From DATLWR01 sp035576205 (lineage in GTDB: Bacteria; Pseudomonadota; Zetaproteobacteria; Mariprofundales; Mariprofundaceae): DNA of 32,769 bases. Where the stretch lies: NCBI GenBank assembly GCA_035576205.1, contig DATLWR010000082.1, positions 1 to 32,769 of the forward strand, read 5' to 3'. How positions within the stretch are numbered: the first letter of the stretch is position 1; every line of letters begins with the position of its first letter. Made by a program: the position numbers and the translations under genes. Positions 8,273-16,320 of the stretch are shown in pieces. Below the pieces are notes generated by a model. That model saw only the letters and a list, made by a program, of their open reading frames with translations, did no database searches and was not told the DNA's origin.

Positions 8273-9822
8273 GCGATCGTCCCTCCCCGGCGCGGATCCC
8301 CGGCACCGGTCAAATTGCCCCGTGCATCGATACGGATGGCATTCACGCCACCGAAATAGACGCTCGGATTGCTCCATTCGCGGATGCGCCAGCCCAGGTG
8401 CATCAGCTTCCCCCTGTCCGAATCATTCAACAGTCCCGGCTCGGCGTCCAGTTCGTCGCTTTCGTTGTGCAGGCGGGGGGCATGCACGGCCGGTTCGATC
8501 GCCTCGCCCTGCATCTCCGAACGGGCGAGCACCTGCAGGATCGCGCCGCGCAGGCGGTTGGAGCCGCCGCTGCCCAGGATGAGGGAGGGGCGGCCGTCGC
8601 GCAGGAAGATCGTGGGTGCCATCATCGAGGAGAGCGTGGTGCCTGCCGGCAGCATGTGGAAGCCATGCGGATTGATGTCCTCCTCGCCGAGCATGTTGTT
8701 CAGGTGGATGCCGCTGCCGGGCACGACGATGCCCGAGCCCTCGCCGTTGCTGGAGGTGACCGAGACGGCCATGCCATCGCGGTCGATGATGCTGATATGG
8801 GTGGTGCTGCCGTGGCGGCTGGAAGGCTCCGGCGGCCTGCCGCCGGTCGGGCCGCCGTCGGGGTCGAGACGTCGGCGCAACAGCTCGGCCGCCGCATCCA
8901 GTTGTCGTGGATCGAGTGTCTGCCGGTCGATGCCGGGCTCATGAATCCGGGTGTCGAGGCCCTCCCCGCGCAGGCTGCTGGCAGCACGCATGACCTCCGC
9001 CATGCGCACATTCCATGGAACGTCGGCATGGCTTTGCAGGCGCTCCAGCAGGCCGAGGGCGTAGGCGATCAGGATGCCGCCGGAGGAGGGGGGAGGATTG
9101 GTCAAGAGCTCGCCTCCCAGAGCCCGGATGCGCAGCGGTTCACGCACAGCAACCTGTTCGGCGCGCAGGTCGTCCATGCCGAGCAGGCCGTGAGGCAGGC
9201 AGGCGCGCACGATCGCTTTCGCCAGGTCGCCATGGTACATCTCGGCGATACCTTCGATGGCCAGCATCTCCAGCGTGTTGGCCAGTTCCGGATTGCGGAA
9301 CTCTTCGCCCTCGCGCAGCAGCTCACCCTCCGGCGCATGCAGGGCGCGGCAACTCTCCGTATGGGTGAGGATCGGTCGCAACAGTTCAATGAACGAAGCC
9401 TGCAGTGCATTGAGGCGGATACCGTGGCGGGCGGCATGCAGTGCAGGGGCGAGAGCCTCGATGAGCGGCAGCTGGCCGTGCTCGCGGTGGGCGCGGAACA
9501 GCATGGCGAGCAGCGACGGGGTCGCGACCGATGCCTGGCCGATGTGGAAGGTCTGGATGGAATCGCCGAAATCGATCGGCACGGCGCGCAGTTCCGGACG
9601 GAATGACTTGCCTGCCGGCATGCGCGCAAAGCCATCATAGAGACGCGCCTTGCCGTGCGGGCTGGAAAACAGCAGGAAACCGCCGCCTCCGGCGCCGGTC
9701 AGCACCGGCTCGGCGATGAAGGCGGTACAGACGGCGGCGACCGCCGCATCGATGGCATTGCCGCCCTCGCACAGGATGGCAGTGCCGGCTTCAGCGGTGG
9801 CAGGATGGCCGGCGGCGACCAT
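8263..9822 (-). CDS. gamma-glutamyltransferase family (Ntn hydrolase)
   Basis: This 519-residue protein is a gamma-glutamyltransferase-type Ntn hydrolase, which self-cleaves and then transfers or hydrolyses gamma-glutamyl groups, as in glutathione. The start of the catalytic domain is MVAAGHPATAEAG, followed by GGNAIDAAVAA (20-30) and GGGGFLL (45-51). The likely nucleophile is Thr340 in HGSTTHISIID, which would become the N-terminus of the small subunit; LGSGGSNRLR follows in that subunit. There is no signal peptide, although typical GGTs are periplasmic. No ATG, GTG or TTG exists further upstream in frame, so this ATG (or a CTG four codons earlier) must start it. It lies 28 bp after the SPOR gene and overlaps folK. 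Confidence 0.88.
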   Translation of the reverse strand: MVAAGHPATAEAGTAILCEGGNAIDAAVAAVCTAFIAEPVLTGAGGGGFLLFSSPHGKARLYDGFARMPAGKSFRPELRAVPIDFGDSIQTFHIGQASVATPSLLAMLFRAHREHGQLPLIEALAPALHAARHGIRLNALQASFIELLRPILTHTESCRALHAPEGELLREGEEFRNPELANTLEMLAIEGIAEMYHGDLAKAIVRACLPHGLLGMDDLRAEQVAVREPLRIRALGGELLTNPPPSSGGILIAYALGLLERLQSHADVPWNVRMAEVMRAASSLRGEGLDTRIHEPGIDRQTLDPRQLDAAAELLRRRLDPDGGPTGGRPPEPSSRHGSTTHISIIDRDGMAVSVTSSNGEGSGIVVPGSGIHLNNMLGEEDINPHGFHMLPAGTTLSSMMAPTIFLRDGRPSLILGSGGSNRLRGAILQVLARSEMQGEAIEPAVHAPRLHNESDELDAEPGLLNDSDRGKLMHLGWRIREWSNPSVYFGGVNAIRIDARGNLTGAGDPRRGGTIAWT

Positions 9823-9850
9823 GCCCCGGCTCAGACGATGATGGGTGGCT

Positions 9851-10528
9851 TTAGCCGGAATGGGTGATAAATCCCTTCATGTTCAGACGCTTCTGCAGTT
9901 CCTGCTGCAATGTCTCGGCCGCCTTGTGGTTGTCTTCTGGGCCGATCCAGACGCCGATCATGCCGTTGCCACGATCGACCAGCCGGCTGTTGAAGCCGTG
10001 GTCGGTCAGTTTTTTCAACAGGCTGTCGGCGAGCTTGCGTTCCTTGAAGGAACCGACCTGCACGAAGTAGCCGGCCGGGGCCTTGCTGACAGCGGTCTGA
10101 TGCGGAGCGGTTGTGGTTGCCGGTTTCGGCTTGACCGGTGCCACGACCGGCTTCGGTGCCGGCGGCGGGGAAACTGTGGCCGCAGGTTCGGGTTCGGCAG
10201 GGGTCATCTGTGCTGGCTCGGGTGCAGCTGCAGGCTGCGGGCTGGCATGCTCCACCGGCGTTTCGGCGCTGACCCCGGCAACGGCCGGTGCGGAGCTGAT
10301 CCGGTAGGTCGGCTGTTCCGACTGCTCGGGCTGCTGCCCGGCAGCCATTGACTCGGCCTGTTCGCCGGAATTGCCCGCATCGCCACCCTTCGAGGCGAAC
10401 CATCGCGGTGCGATAAGTACCGCCGCAATGATGACGATGCAAACCCCGGCAATGAAGACGGCGGTTCGCCGCTCATGCCGGTTGGCACTCCACTGGTTCA
10501 GCCGCTCAGGCTGCTGGTTCGGCTCCAT
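9851..10528 (-). CDS. SPOR-domain membrane protein
   Basis: A 225-residue bitopic inner-membrane protein. The N-terminal about 23 residues are polar and cytoplasmic, one membrane helix (AVFIAGVCIVIIAAVLIA) spans about 23-40, a long Pro/Ala/Glu-rich linker covers about 45-148, and a C-terminal SPOR domain begins at GYFVQVGSFKERKLA (about 152). SPOR domains bind denuded septal glycan strands, so the protein probably acts at the division site like FtsN, DedD or DamX; which of them it corresponds to cannot be decided. It starts 22 bp after the response regulator gene. Confidence 0.88.
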   Translation of the reverse strand: MEPNQQPERLNQWSANRHERRTAVFIAGVCIVIIAAVLIAPRWFASKGGDAGNSGEQAESMAAGQQPEQSEQPTYRISSAPAVAGVSAETPVEHASPQPAAAPEPAQMTPAEPEPAATVSPPPAPKPVVAPVKPKPATTTAPHQTAVSKAPAGYFVQVGSFKERKLADSLLKKLTDHGFNSRLVDRGNGMIGVWIGPEDNHKAAETLQQELQKRLNMKGFITHSG

Positions 10529-10550
10529 GAAACTTGCTCCGTTGAGGGGA

Positions 10551-10943
10551 TTAGGCTGCGATCAGTTTGTCCAGCTTTTCGGCGAAGGTGTCGTAACGGA
10601 AGGGCTTTTGCAGGATCTTCAGCTGCTTGCCCGGAAAACGGTCGGCCAGATCCTCGGGATAGCCGGTGACGAACATGATGCGGCCGAGGATGTCCGGGTT
10701 GACATGCTCCAGCGAATTGTAGATCTCGTCGCCGGAAAGCTTCGGCAGGCGTACATCCAGCAGGATCGCCTGGTACTGTTCGCCATTGGTGGTCAGTTCG
10801 AACAGGCCCTGCACGGGATCGCTCATGGTCTTGATCTCGCATTCCAGACCGCGGTCACCGACAAAACGCTTGAGGAAAGCGCTCAGGATACTCTGGACGG
10901 TATCCTCGTCGTCGACCACGAGAACCTTGATCTTCTTGCTCAT
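10551..10943 (-). CDS. single-domain response regulator (CheY-like receiver)
   Basis: The 130 residues form one receiver domain with no output domain. The acidic pocket D11/D12, phospho-acceptor D63 (LLDVRLP), T93 (FVTG) and K113 (LQKPF) are all present, so it should be phosphorylatable. No cognate histidine kinase lies next to it; the PhoR-like kinase is more than 15 kb away. Such proteins signal by protein-protein contact or act in phosphorelays. A sigma70-like promoter precedes it, making it the first gene of the run response regulator-SPOR-ggt-folK-dNK. A GGGGGG run six bases upstream serves as ribosome site. Confidence 0.9.
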   Translation of the reverse strand: MSKKIKVLVVDDEDTVQSILSAFLKRFVGDRGLECEIKTMSDPVQGLFELTTNGEQYQAILLDVRLPKLSGDEIYNSLEHVNPDILGRIMFVTGYPEDLADRFPGKQLKILQKPFRYDTFAEKLDKLIAA

Positions 10944-10988
10944 GACTTTCCCCCCTGCCTTATGAATGCGCGCTCTTGACCCTCTTGG

Positions 10989-11016
10989 ATTCTAGACCGC
11001 AGGCAGCGATGCGCAA
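10989..11016 (-). promoter_or_regulatory. sigma70-like promoter for response regulator operon
   Basis: Reading the minus strand, TTGCGC at 11016-11011 and TAGAAT at 10994-10989 are separated by 16 bp. The -10 matches the consensus at five of six positions; the -35 is weaker. Transcription would start near 10982, about 40 bp before the ATG at 10943. Confidence 0.45.
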
Positions 11017-11051
11017 TGCGTCGAAGCATCTTAGTGGATCGGTATTGCAAT

Positions 11052-11870
11052 TCAAGGCGAAGCGGTCGCCAGCAGCGAGTCGGGATTGATGCGCGCCTGG
11101 TTGAAGCGGATACCCCAGTGCAGGTGGGGGCCGGTGGCGCGGCCGGTCATGCCGACCAGTCCGATGCGGGCTCCGGTCTCGACCCAGTCGCCTTTCCTGA
11201 GTGGTGTCGATTCGAGGTGCGAATAGACCGACACCAGCCCGTTGCCATGGCCGATCACGACCGTGTTGCCGTTCAGGTACATGTCGGCGACCAGCAGCAC
11301 CCGCCCGGCCAGCGGCGCTACGACCAGTGAGCCTTCGGGGGCGGCGATATCGATGCCGGAGTGTGGGGCGCGGGGTTCGCCGTTGACGAAGCGCTGGGCG
11401 CCGAAGGGAGTCGATTCGATCCCGTCAGTGGGCGGTTGCTGCATGACGATGGCCGGGTTTGCATCCACGGCGACCGAGTAGGTGGCGACCAGGGCGGCAA
11501 CCTCCCGCCGGATGCGAGCCAGGGTCGGCGCATCAAACTCCGCCATTTTCTTTTCGACCGTGATGCGGGAGATGCGGAAGTGGCCTTCTGCCACCTGCAG
11601 GCGGTCGTGCACACGGCCGCTCGCCGTTTGCCAGACCAGGTCGTAGCTGCCCGGCCGCTGTTTGAGGTCGACCCCCACCCAGCCGTGCCAGCGGCCGTCG
11701 GCCAGCTGCTTCACCGGCCAGCGTTTGCCGAAGCAGCGCAGCGCGGTGACCGGCCCGTCGACCGGTGCCACGGCCTTGACGACATCGCCCTGCATGGCCT
11801 GCCAATCCTGGGCGTGGGCAGCCGGGACAATGAGCAGCATCAGGGCGGCCGTAAGAGCGCGCAGCATCAT
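11052..11870 (-). CDS. M23-family peptidoglycan endopeptidase
   Basis: A 272-residue exported zinc peptidase of the LytM/M23 type. A signal peptide (residues 1-20, ending AAHA) is followed by an N-terminal beta domain and the peptidase domain from about 150. The zinc and catalytic residues are visible: H170 and D174 (HSGIDIAAPEG), H218 (YSHLE), and H249 and H251 (HLHWG). All are present, so it should be active, cutting cross-links in periplasmic murein, rather than a degenerate EnvC/NlpD-type activator. The ATG overlaps the xseA stop by 4 bp (ATGA). Downstream is the promoter of the next operon. Confidence 0.92.
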   Translation of the reverse strand: MMLRALTAALMLLIVPAAHAQDWQAMQGDVVKAVAPVDGPVTALRCFGKRWPVKQLADGRWHGWVGVDLKQRPGSYDLVWQTASGRVHDRLQVAEGHFRISRITVEKKMAEFDAPTLARIRREVAALVATYSVAVDANPAIVMQQPPTDGIESTPFGAQRFVNGEPRAPHSGIDIAAPEGSLVVAPLAGRVLLVADMYLNGNTVVIGHGNGLVSVYSHLESTPLRKGDWVETGARIGLVGMTGRATGPHLHWGIRFNQARINPDSLLATASP

Positions 11871-13330
11871 GGTCGCTCCACCTCGATCGTTTCGACACGA
11901 GCGTTGGCTGTACCGTCATGGAACTGCACCTGCATCGCGTCCCCCTCGTGCAGCTGGGTGGCGCGGGTCAGGAGCCGGCCGTCGGCCGCATAGGCTAGCG
12001 TATAGCCGCGCTCCAGCACCTGTTCGGGACCCATGGCCTGCAACTTGCCGACCAGCAGATCGAAGTGATGGCGGTGACCGGCCAGCATTTCGGCGAGGGC
12101 AGTGTGCAGCCGGTGCTCATGCCCGGCCAGCGACCGCTCCAGGCCGGGCACGATGCCGCGGCGCGTCGCCGCCAGACGCCGGGTGACGGGAGCGAGCGTT
12201 CGGCTACCGAGACGAAGCCCGCGGTTGCCGATGCCTTCGATCCTGGTCCTGAGCTGGGTGAGCGACTGCCGCTGGCGGCGCAACTGCCGGCCCGGTTCGA
12301 GCGGGGTGAGCCGGGTGGCAAGAGCGCGCATGCCGCGGCGCATGCCGGTCAGCCGGTCCTTGCCGGCATGCGACAGACGGTTCAGCGCCTGGGCGGAAGC
12401 GTGCAGGCGGCCGTCCATGCCGCGGCGGATGGCGTGGCTGCTGCGCTGGGCGAGATTGCCGTGCGCTTTGGCGGTATCGTCGAGACGGTGGCAAATGAGC
12501 TGCGACAATAGCGGCAGGCGCGGCAGCTGCTGGCGTAGCTCGTCGCGCGACGGGCAGGCAAGCTCGGCAGCGTTCGACGGGGTGGCGGCGCGCAGGTCGG
12601 CGGCGAAGTCGGCGAGTGTGACATCGATCTCGTGGCCGATGCCGCTGATCACCGGCAGCGGGCAGTCGACGATGGCTTTCACCACCGTCTCATCGTTGAA
12701 GCACCAGAGATCCTCCATGCTGCCGCCGCCTCGGACCAGCAGGATCACATCCGGCTGCTGGGGGATCAGGCGGGCGAAGGCGGCGGCGATGCTGGCCGGC
12801 GCCTCGGCACCCTGCACGAGGCAGGGCGAAAGGGTGAGCCTGAGCCAGCCGGGGCGAGTGGCCAGTACCTTTTTCACATCCTCGAAGGCGGCCGCGGTAG
12901 CCGAGGTGACGATGCCGATGTGTCGCGGCAGGCGCGGCGTTGCCCGTTTGCGCGCCGGATCGAACCAGCCGCGCTCGGCGAACAGCTGTTTACGCTTCTC
13001 GAATTCGGCGGCGAGCCGGCCGGCGCCGGCCTCCTCGATGCGGGTCACCACCAGCTGGTAGCTGCCGCGCGGTTCGTAGACGCTGAGGTGGCCGCTGAAG
13101 ATGAATTCACGCCCTTCCTCGGGCCGGGTCTTCAGCCTGAGTGCCGCCGAACGCCAGACCACCGCGGCGATGGCGGCATGCTGGTCCTTGATGGTGAAGT
13201 AGAGGTGGCCGGAGGCGGGGCTGGTCAGGCGCGATACCTCACCGCAGACCTCGACATGCGCAAAGCCCTGCTCCAGCAGGGTCTTGATACGGGCGGTCAG
13301 TTCGGTGACGGAAATCGGCGTGGCGGACAC
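11867..13330 (-). CDS. xseA: exodeoxyribonuclease VII large subunit
   Basis: XseA with XseB forms exonuclease VII, which degrades single-stranded DNA from either end. The protein is about 487 residues, slightly long for the family. An OB-fold N-domain (HVEVCGEVSRL, about residues 31-41, then GHLYFTIKD) is followed by the catalytic domain with GIVTS, LVRGGGSMEDLW and SGIGHEIDVTLADFAADLRAATPS split over about 140-270, then a long arginine-rich coiled-coil C-domain. No ATG lies at the domain start; the GTG at 13330 fits the homology best, with an ATT three codons earlier as the alternative. The frame itself stays open further upstream, but that part overlaps the preceding gene and is not homologous. 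No xseB is seen in this window. Confidence 0.93.
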   Translation of the reverse strand: MSATPISVTELTARIKTLLEQGFAHVEVCGEVSRLTSPASGHLYFTIKDQHAAIAAVVWRSAALRLKTRPEEGREFIFSGHLSVYEPRGSYQLVVTRIEEAGAGRLAAEFEKRKQLFAERGWFDPARKRATPRLPRHIGIVTSATAAAFEDVKKVLATRPGWLRLTLSPCLVQGAEAPASIAAAFARLIPQQPDVILLVRGGGSMEDLWCFNDETVVKAIVDCPLPVISGIGHEIDVTLADFAADLRAATPSNAAELACPSRDELRQQLPRLPLLSQLICHRLDDTAKAHGNLAQRSSHAIRRGMDGRLHASAQALNRLSHAGKDRLTGMRRGMRALATRLTPLEPGRQLRRQRQSLTQLRTRIEGIGNRGLRLGSRTLAPVTRRLAATRRGIVPGLERSLAGHEHRLHTALAEMLAGHRHHFDLLVGKLQAMGPEQVLERGYTLAYAADGRLLTRATQLHEGDAMQVQFHDGTANARVETIEVERP

Positions 13331-13361
13331 ACAACAAATGGTGCCGCCCCGGGCAGCAGGG

Positions 13362-13844
13362 TCAATAGCGGACGGGGCAGCTCGTGCCGGGACGGTTCGG
13401 CGTCGCCGTGATGTACGGGAGTACGGTCTGGCCGGGTTTATGGGTCGTTCCGGGTGCTGACTGCCGGGATTGCAGGAAGACCGGCAGCAGGCCGCGTCCC
13501 GGGTCCAGCGACAGACCGCTGGCATTGAGGTAAAAGAAACCGTCCACACCCAGCTGGCGGGCCGAACGCATCGCCGGACTGCAGCCGCCCTGGCAAAGGG
13601 CGATGGTGTAGTTGAGCGGGTTGGCACTGCGAAACCACTGCAGGATGCCGATGCCATTGCAGCTGGAGTCGTCGATATCGACGATCAGCATCTTCGGATC
13701 AATGGTCCTGATCTCGTCCGGATGCACGCGGCGATCGATAATCTCGGCGGTCCAGCCGTGCTGCTGCATGATGCTGGCAATCTGGTGGCTAGGGATGACG
13801 CGCTTTGATACGATGGCGGCCGGGTTGTTGCCTGTCCGGTGCAT
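13362..13844 (-). CDS. pseudo-receiver-like protein, unknown function
   Basis: I do not recognise a named family for these 160 residues. The middle looks like a degenerate response-regulator receiver: KMLIVDIDD (51-59, Asp56 in the acceptor position), NGIGILQWFRS, TIALC and then LGVDGFFYLN where an active receiver has the conserved Lys. The N-terminal acidic pair is absent too. The C-terminal about 40 residues are Pro/Thr-rich and look disordered. AAAGGAGGT before the ATG at 13844 is an excellent ribosome site and rules out longer starts. It lies 31 bp before xseA on the same strand, and divergent from the Pho-box/ppk region. Confidence 0.6.
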   Translation of the reverse strand: MHRTGNNPAAIVSKRVIPSHQIASIMQQHGWTAEIIDRRVHPDEIRTIDPKMLIVDIDDSSCNGIGILQWFRSANPLNYTIALCQGGCSPAMRSARQLGVDGFFYLNASGLSLDPGRGLLPVFLQSRQSAPGTTHKPGQTVLPYITATPNRPGTSCPVRY

Positions 13845-13966
13845 GCTGGACCTCCTTTGTGGTGGGTTTATTCCTGTCGGAGCTGGCACCGTATGGCGGT
13901 TTCGTGTCACCCTTGTGACAGTTGCCGGGCAGGCGGGTGACGATACGCGGGGCTGCCGATTGTTAT

Positions 13967-13999
13967 CGTCATGCGGGTGTCACAATGCCGCCCTAGAGT
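13967..13999 (+). promoter_or_regulatory. Pho box and -10 upstream of ppk
   Basis: CGTCAT (13967-13972) and TGTCAC (13978-13983) are half-sites 11 bp apart. TAGAGT (13994-13999) follows after exactly 10 bp and matches the -10 consensus at four of six positions. This is the geometry of PhoB-activated promoters and matches the divergent pst/pho region at 24727-24811. Transcription would begin near 14006 toward ppk. Confidence 0.6.
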
Positions 14000-14005
14000 C
14001 GCCGG

Positions 14006-14059
14006 GCAGAAAGTGACTACCCCTCCAAACAGAGAAGCCCCGGTTCGCCGGGGTTTTTT
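14006..14059 (+). ncRNA. candidate short Pho-controlled RNA or ppk leader
   Basis: The predicted Pho promoter starts transcription near 14006 and a strong intrinsic terminator ends near 14059, so the product would be only about 54 nt unless the terminator is read through. No reading frame fits inside. The segment before the hairpin is unpaired and contains CCCCUCC (14020-14026), complementary to Shine-Dalgarno sequences. It could be a small regulatory RNA, or an attenuated leader of ppk. Both ends are predictions from sequence. Confidence 0.35.
14038..14059 (+). terminator. intrinsic terminator with UUCG loop
   Basis: CCCCGG (14038-14043), loop TTCG, CCGGGG (14048-14053) and then six T residues: a textbook rho-independent terminator in the plus direction. 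There is no plus-strand gene immediately upstream, and ppk starts about 60 bp downstream. Confidence 0.85.
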
Positions 14060-14120
14060 GGTTTTGCGCTATTTTTGATTGTTTTGATTGCGTGCTGTCA
14101 TATCGGCCATAAGGGGATAC

Positions 14121-16244
14121 ATGAAACTGAATCCGATCGAGCTGACCGATCCGTCACTTTATCTCAACCGCGACCTGAGCATGCTGGCCTTCCATCGCCG
14201 GGTTTATGAAATGGCCCGCGATCCGAACGTGCCGCTGCTGGAGCGGCTGCGTTTTCTCTGCATCAGCATTTCCAATCTCGACGAGTTCTTCGAGGTGCGT
14301 GTCGCCGCCCAGAAGGATCGGGTCGACTCAGGCGATATGAAGGTCAGCCCGGACGGGCTTTCCGCCACGGCGACACTGGTGCGCATGCGCGAGGAAGCCA
14401 CTCAGCTGCAGGAGGATCAGTACCGCGTCTTCAACGAGGAGCTGATTCCGGCGATGCTCGCCGAAGGCATCCACATCGTCCGGCGCACCGAGTGGAACGA
14501 GGCGCAGATGCAATGGTCGCGCAAGTTCTTCCGCACCGAGCTGATGCCGATCCTCACTCCCATCAGTCTCGATCCGGCGCATCCGTTGCCGCGCGTTCTC
14601 AACAAGCTGCTCAACTTCATCGTCACGCTGGAGGGCAAGGATGCCTTCGGGCGCGACCTGAGCCATGCCATCGTGCAGATGCCGCGGCCACTGCCACGGG
14701 TGATCCGGATGCCGAAGGAGGTGGCCGATCCGAATGCCGAACACTCCTTCGCGCTGCTCTCGTCGATTATCCATGCGCATGTCGGCGAGCTGTTCCCCGG
14801 CATGAAGGTGACCTCCTGCCACCAGTTCCGGGTCACCCGCAATAGCGAGCTGTATGTCGACGAGGAGGAGGTCGACGACCTGAAGAAAGCGCTGGCCGGC
14901 GAGCTCCTGGAGCGCCGCTTCGGCGAGGCGGTGCGCCTGGAAGTGACCAACAACTGCACGCCGGAATTGACCGACTTTCTGGCGCAGCAGTTCAAGGTGA
15001 AGGAGTCGGATGTCTATGTCGTCAACGGCCCGGTGAATCTCTACCGCCTGTCGATCATCTGCGATGAGGTGGACCGGCCGGAGCTGAAGTTCCCGCCGTT
15101 CAATCCCAGCCTGCCCGAACGGCTGTTGCCCGGCCCGGAGGAGGAGTGCGTCGACATGTTCCGGGTGATCGCGGAGGGGGATGTGCTGCTGCACCATCCG
15201 TTCCAGAGTTTCGCGCCGGTGGTCGATCTGCTCAACCAGGCCGCTTCCGATCCGGATGTGCTGGCGATCAAGCAGACACTTTACCGCGTGGTGCCGAACT
15301 CGCCGCTGGTTGATGCGCTGGCGAAGGCCGCGCGCGCCGGCAAGGAGGTCATCGCGGTGATCGAACTCCGTGCCCGCTTCAACGAGGAGGATAATATCCT
15401 GCTCGCTGACCGCCTGCATGCCGCCGGCGCCAAGGTGGTGTACGGCGTCGTGGGCTACAAGACACATGGCAAGATGATGCTGATCGTGCGCCGCGAGGGA
15501 AAACAGATGCGCCGCTACGTGCATCTGGGTACCGGCAACTACCACAACATCACCTCGCGCATCTATACCGATTTCGGCCTGCTTTCCGCCGATCCGGCGC
15601 TGGGTGAGGACGTGCACCAGATGTTCCAGCAGCTCACCGGCATGGGCAAGGCGACGAAGCTCAAGGCCATGCTGCAGTCGCCGTTTACGCTGCATGCCGG
15701 TCTCATCGAACGCATCGACCGCGAGGCGAAGATTGCCGCCAGCGGCGGCAAGGGGCGGATCATTGCCAAGATGAACGGCTTGGAGGAACCGGAGGTGATC
15801 CGGCATCTCTATCGTGCCTCGCAGCAGGGTGTGAAAATCGATCTCATGGTGCGCGGCACCTGTTGCCTCAGGCCAGGTATTCCGGGCATCTCGGAGAATA
15901 TCCGCGTGCGCTCGCTGCTCGGCCGTTTCCTGGAGCATTCGCGGGTGTTCTATTTCGAGAACGGTGGCGAGCCGGACCTCTTTTGTGCCAGTGCCGACTG
16001 GATGAGCCGCAACCTGCTGCGGCGCGTGGAGACCTGTTTCCCGATCCAGGAGGAGAGCCTTCGGAAGCGCGTCATCGCCGAAGGCCTGCGCACCTATCTG
16101 GCCGACAACAGCAGCACCTGGCAGCTGAAGGCCGACGGCAGCTACCATCGGATCAGATCGACTGCCAAGCCGCGCAATGCGCAGCAGGAGCTGTTGCAGG
16201 AGATGGGCAGCGTCCAGCCGACCGGGAGCGATACAGCCGTCTGA
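14121..16244 (+). CDS. ppk: polyphosphate kinase 1
   Basis: Ppk1 reversibly polymerises the gamma-phosphate of ATP into polyphosphate. The length of about 707 residues is normal. The N-terminal signature SLYLNRDLSMLAFHRRV is present, and the autophosphorylated His is about residue 449 in GYKTHGKMML, followed by VHLGTGNYH and the second HKD-like region RVFYFENGGEPDLF. AAGGGG before the ATG at 14121 supports this start; the frame is open from 14088. It is transcribed away from xseA. A Pho box and a terminator lie in the upstream region, suggesting control by phosphate starvation, and ppx is encoded about 1 kb away on the other strand. Confidence 0.97.
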   Translation: MKLNPIELTDPSLYLNRDLSMLAFHRRVYEMARDPNVPLLERLRFLCISISNLDEFFEVRVAAQKDRVDSGDMKVSPDGLSATATLVRMREEATQLQEDQYRVFNEELIPAMLAEGIHIVRRTEWNEAQMQWSRKFFRTELMPILTPISLDPAHPLPRVLNKLLNFIVTLEGKDAFGRDLSHAIVQMPRPLPRVIRMPKEVADPNAEHSFALLSSIIHAHVGELFPGMKVTSCHQFRVTRNSELYVDEEEVDDLKKALAGELLERRFGEAVRLEVTNNCTPELTDFLAQQFKVKESDVYVVNGPVNLYRLSIICDEVDRPELKFPPFNPSLPERLLPGPEEECVDMFRVIAEGDVLLHHPFQSFAPVVDLLNQAASDPDVLAIKQTLYRVVPNSPLVDALAKAARAGKEVIAVIELRARFNEEDNILLADRLHAAGAKVVYGVVGYKTHGKMMLIVRREGKQMRRYVHLGTGNYHNITSRIYTDFGLLSADPALGEDVHQMFQQLTGMGKATKLKAMLQSPFTLHAGLIERIDREAKIAASGGKGRIIAKMNGLEEPEVIRHLYRASQQGVKIDLMVRGTCCLRPGIPGISENIRVRSLLGRFLEHSRVFYFENGGEPDLFCASADWMSRNLLRRVETCFPIQEESLRKRVIAEGLRTYLADNSSTWQLKADGSYHRIRSTAKPRNAQQELLQEMGSVQPTGSDTAV

Positions 16245-16320
16245 TCGCAGCGGCAAGACTTGCCCTTTCGTGAATCATTGACTCCAATTTAATAGAGAAG
16301 GATTCCTCAGGAAGGCTTAA

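Noticed and set aside
13331..13657. N-terminal extension of XseA by about 110 residues
   Set aside because: The extension overlaps the pseudo-receiver gene in another frame and lacks similarity to XseA; the OB-fold begins just after the GTG at 13330.
14075..14103. sigma70-like promoter (TTGATT-17-TCATAT) directly before ppk
   Set aside because: The -10 matches only three of six positions; the AT-rich stretch alone could produce it. It stays possible as a second ppk start.
14328..16256. Long minus-strand open frame opposite ppk
   Set aside because: Ppk is certain on the other strand and this translation shows only shadow composition rich in His, Arg and Leu.
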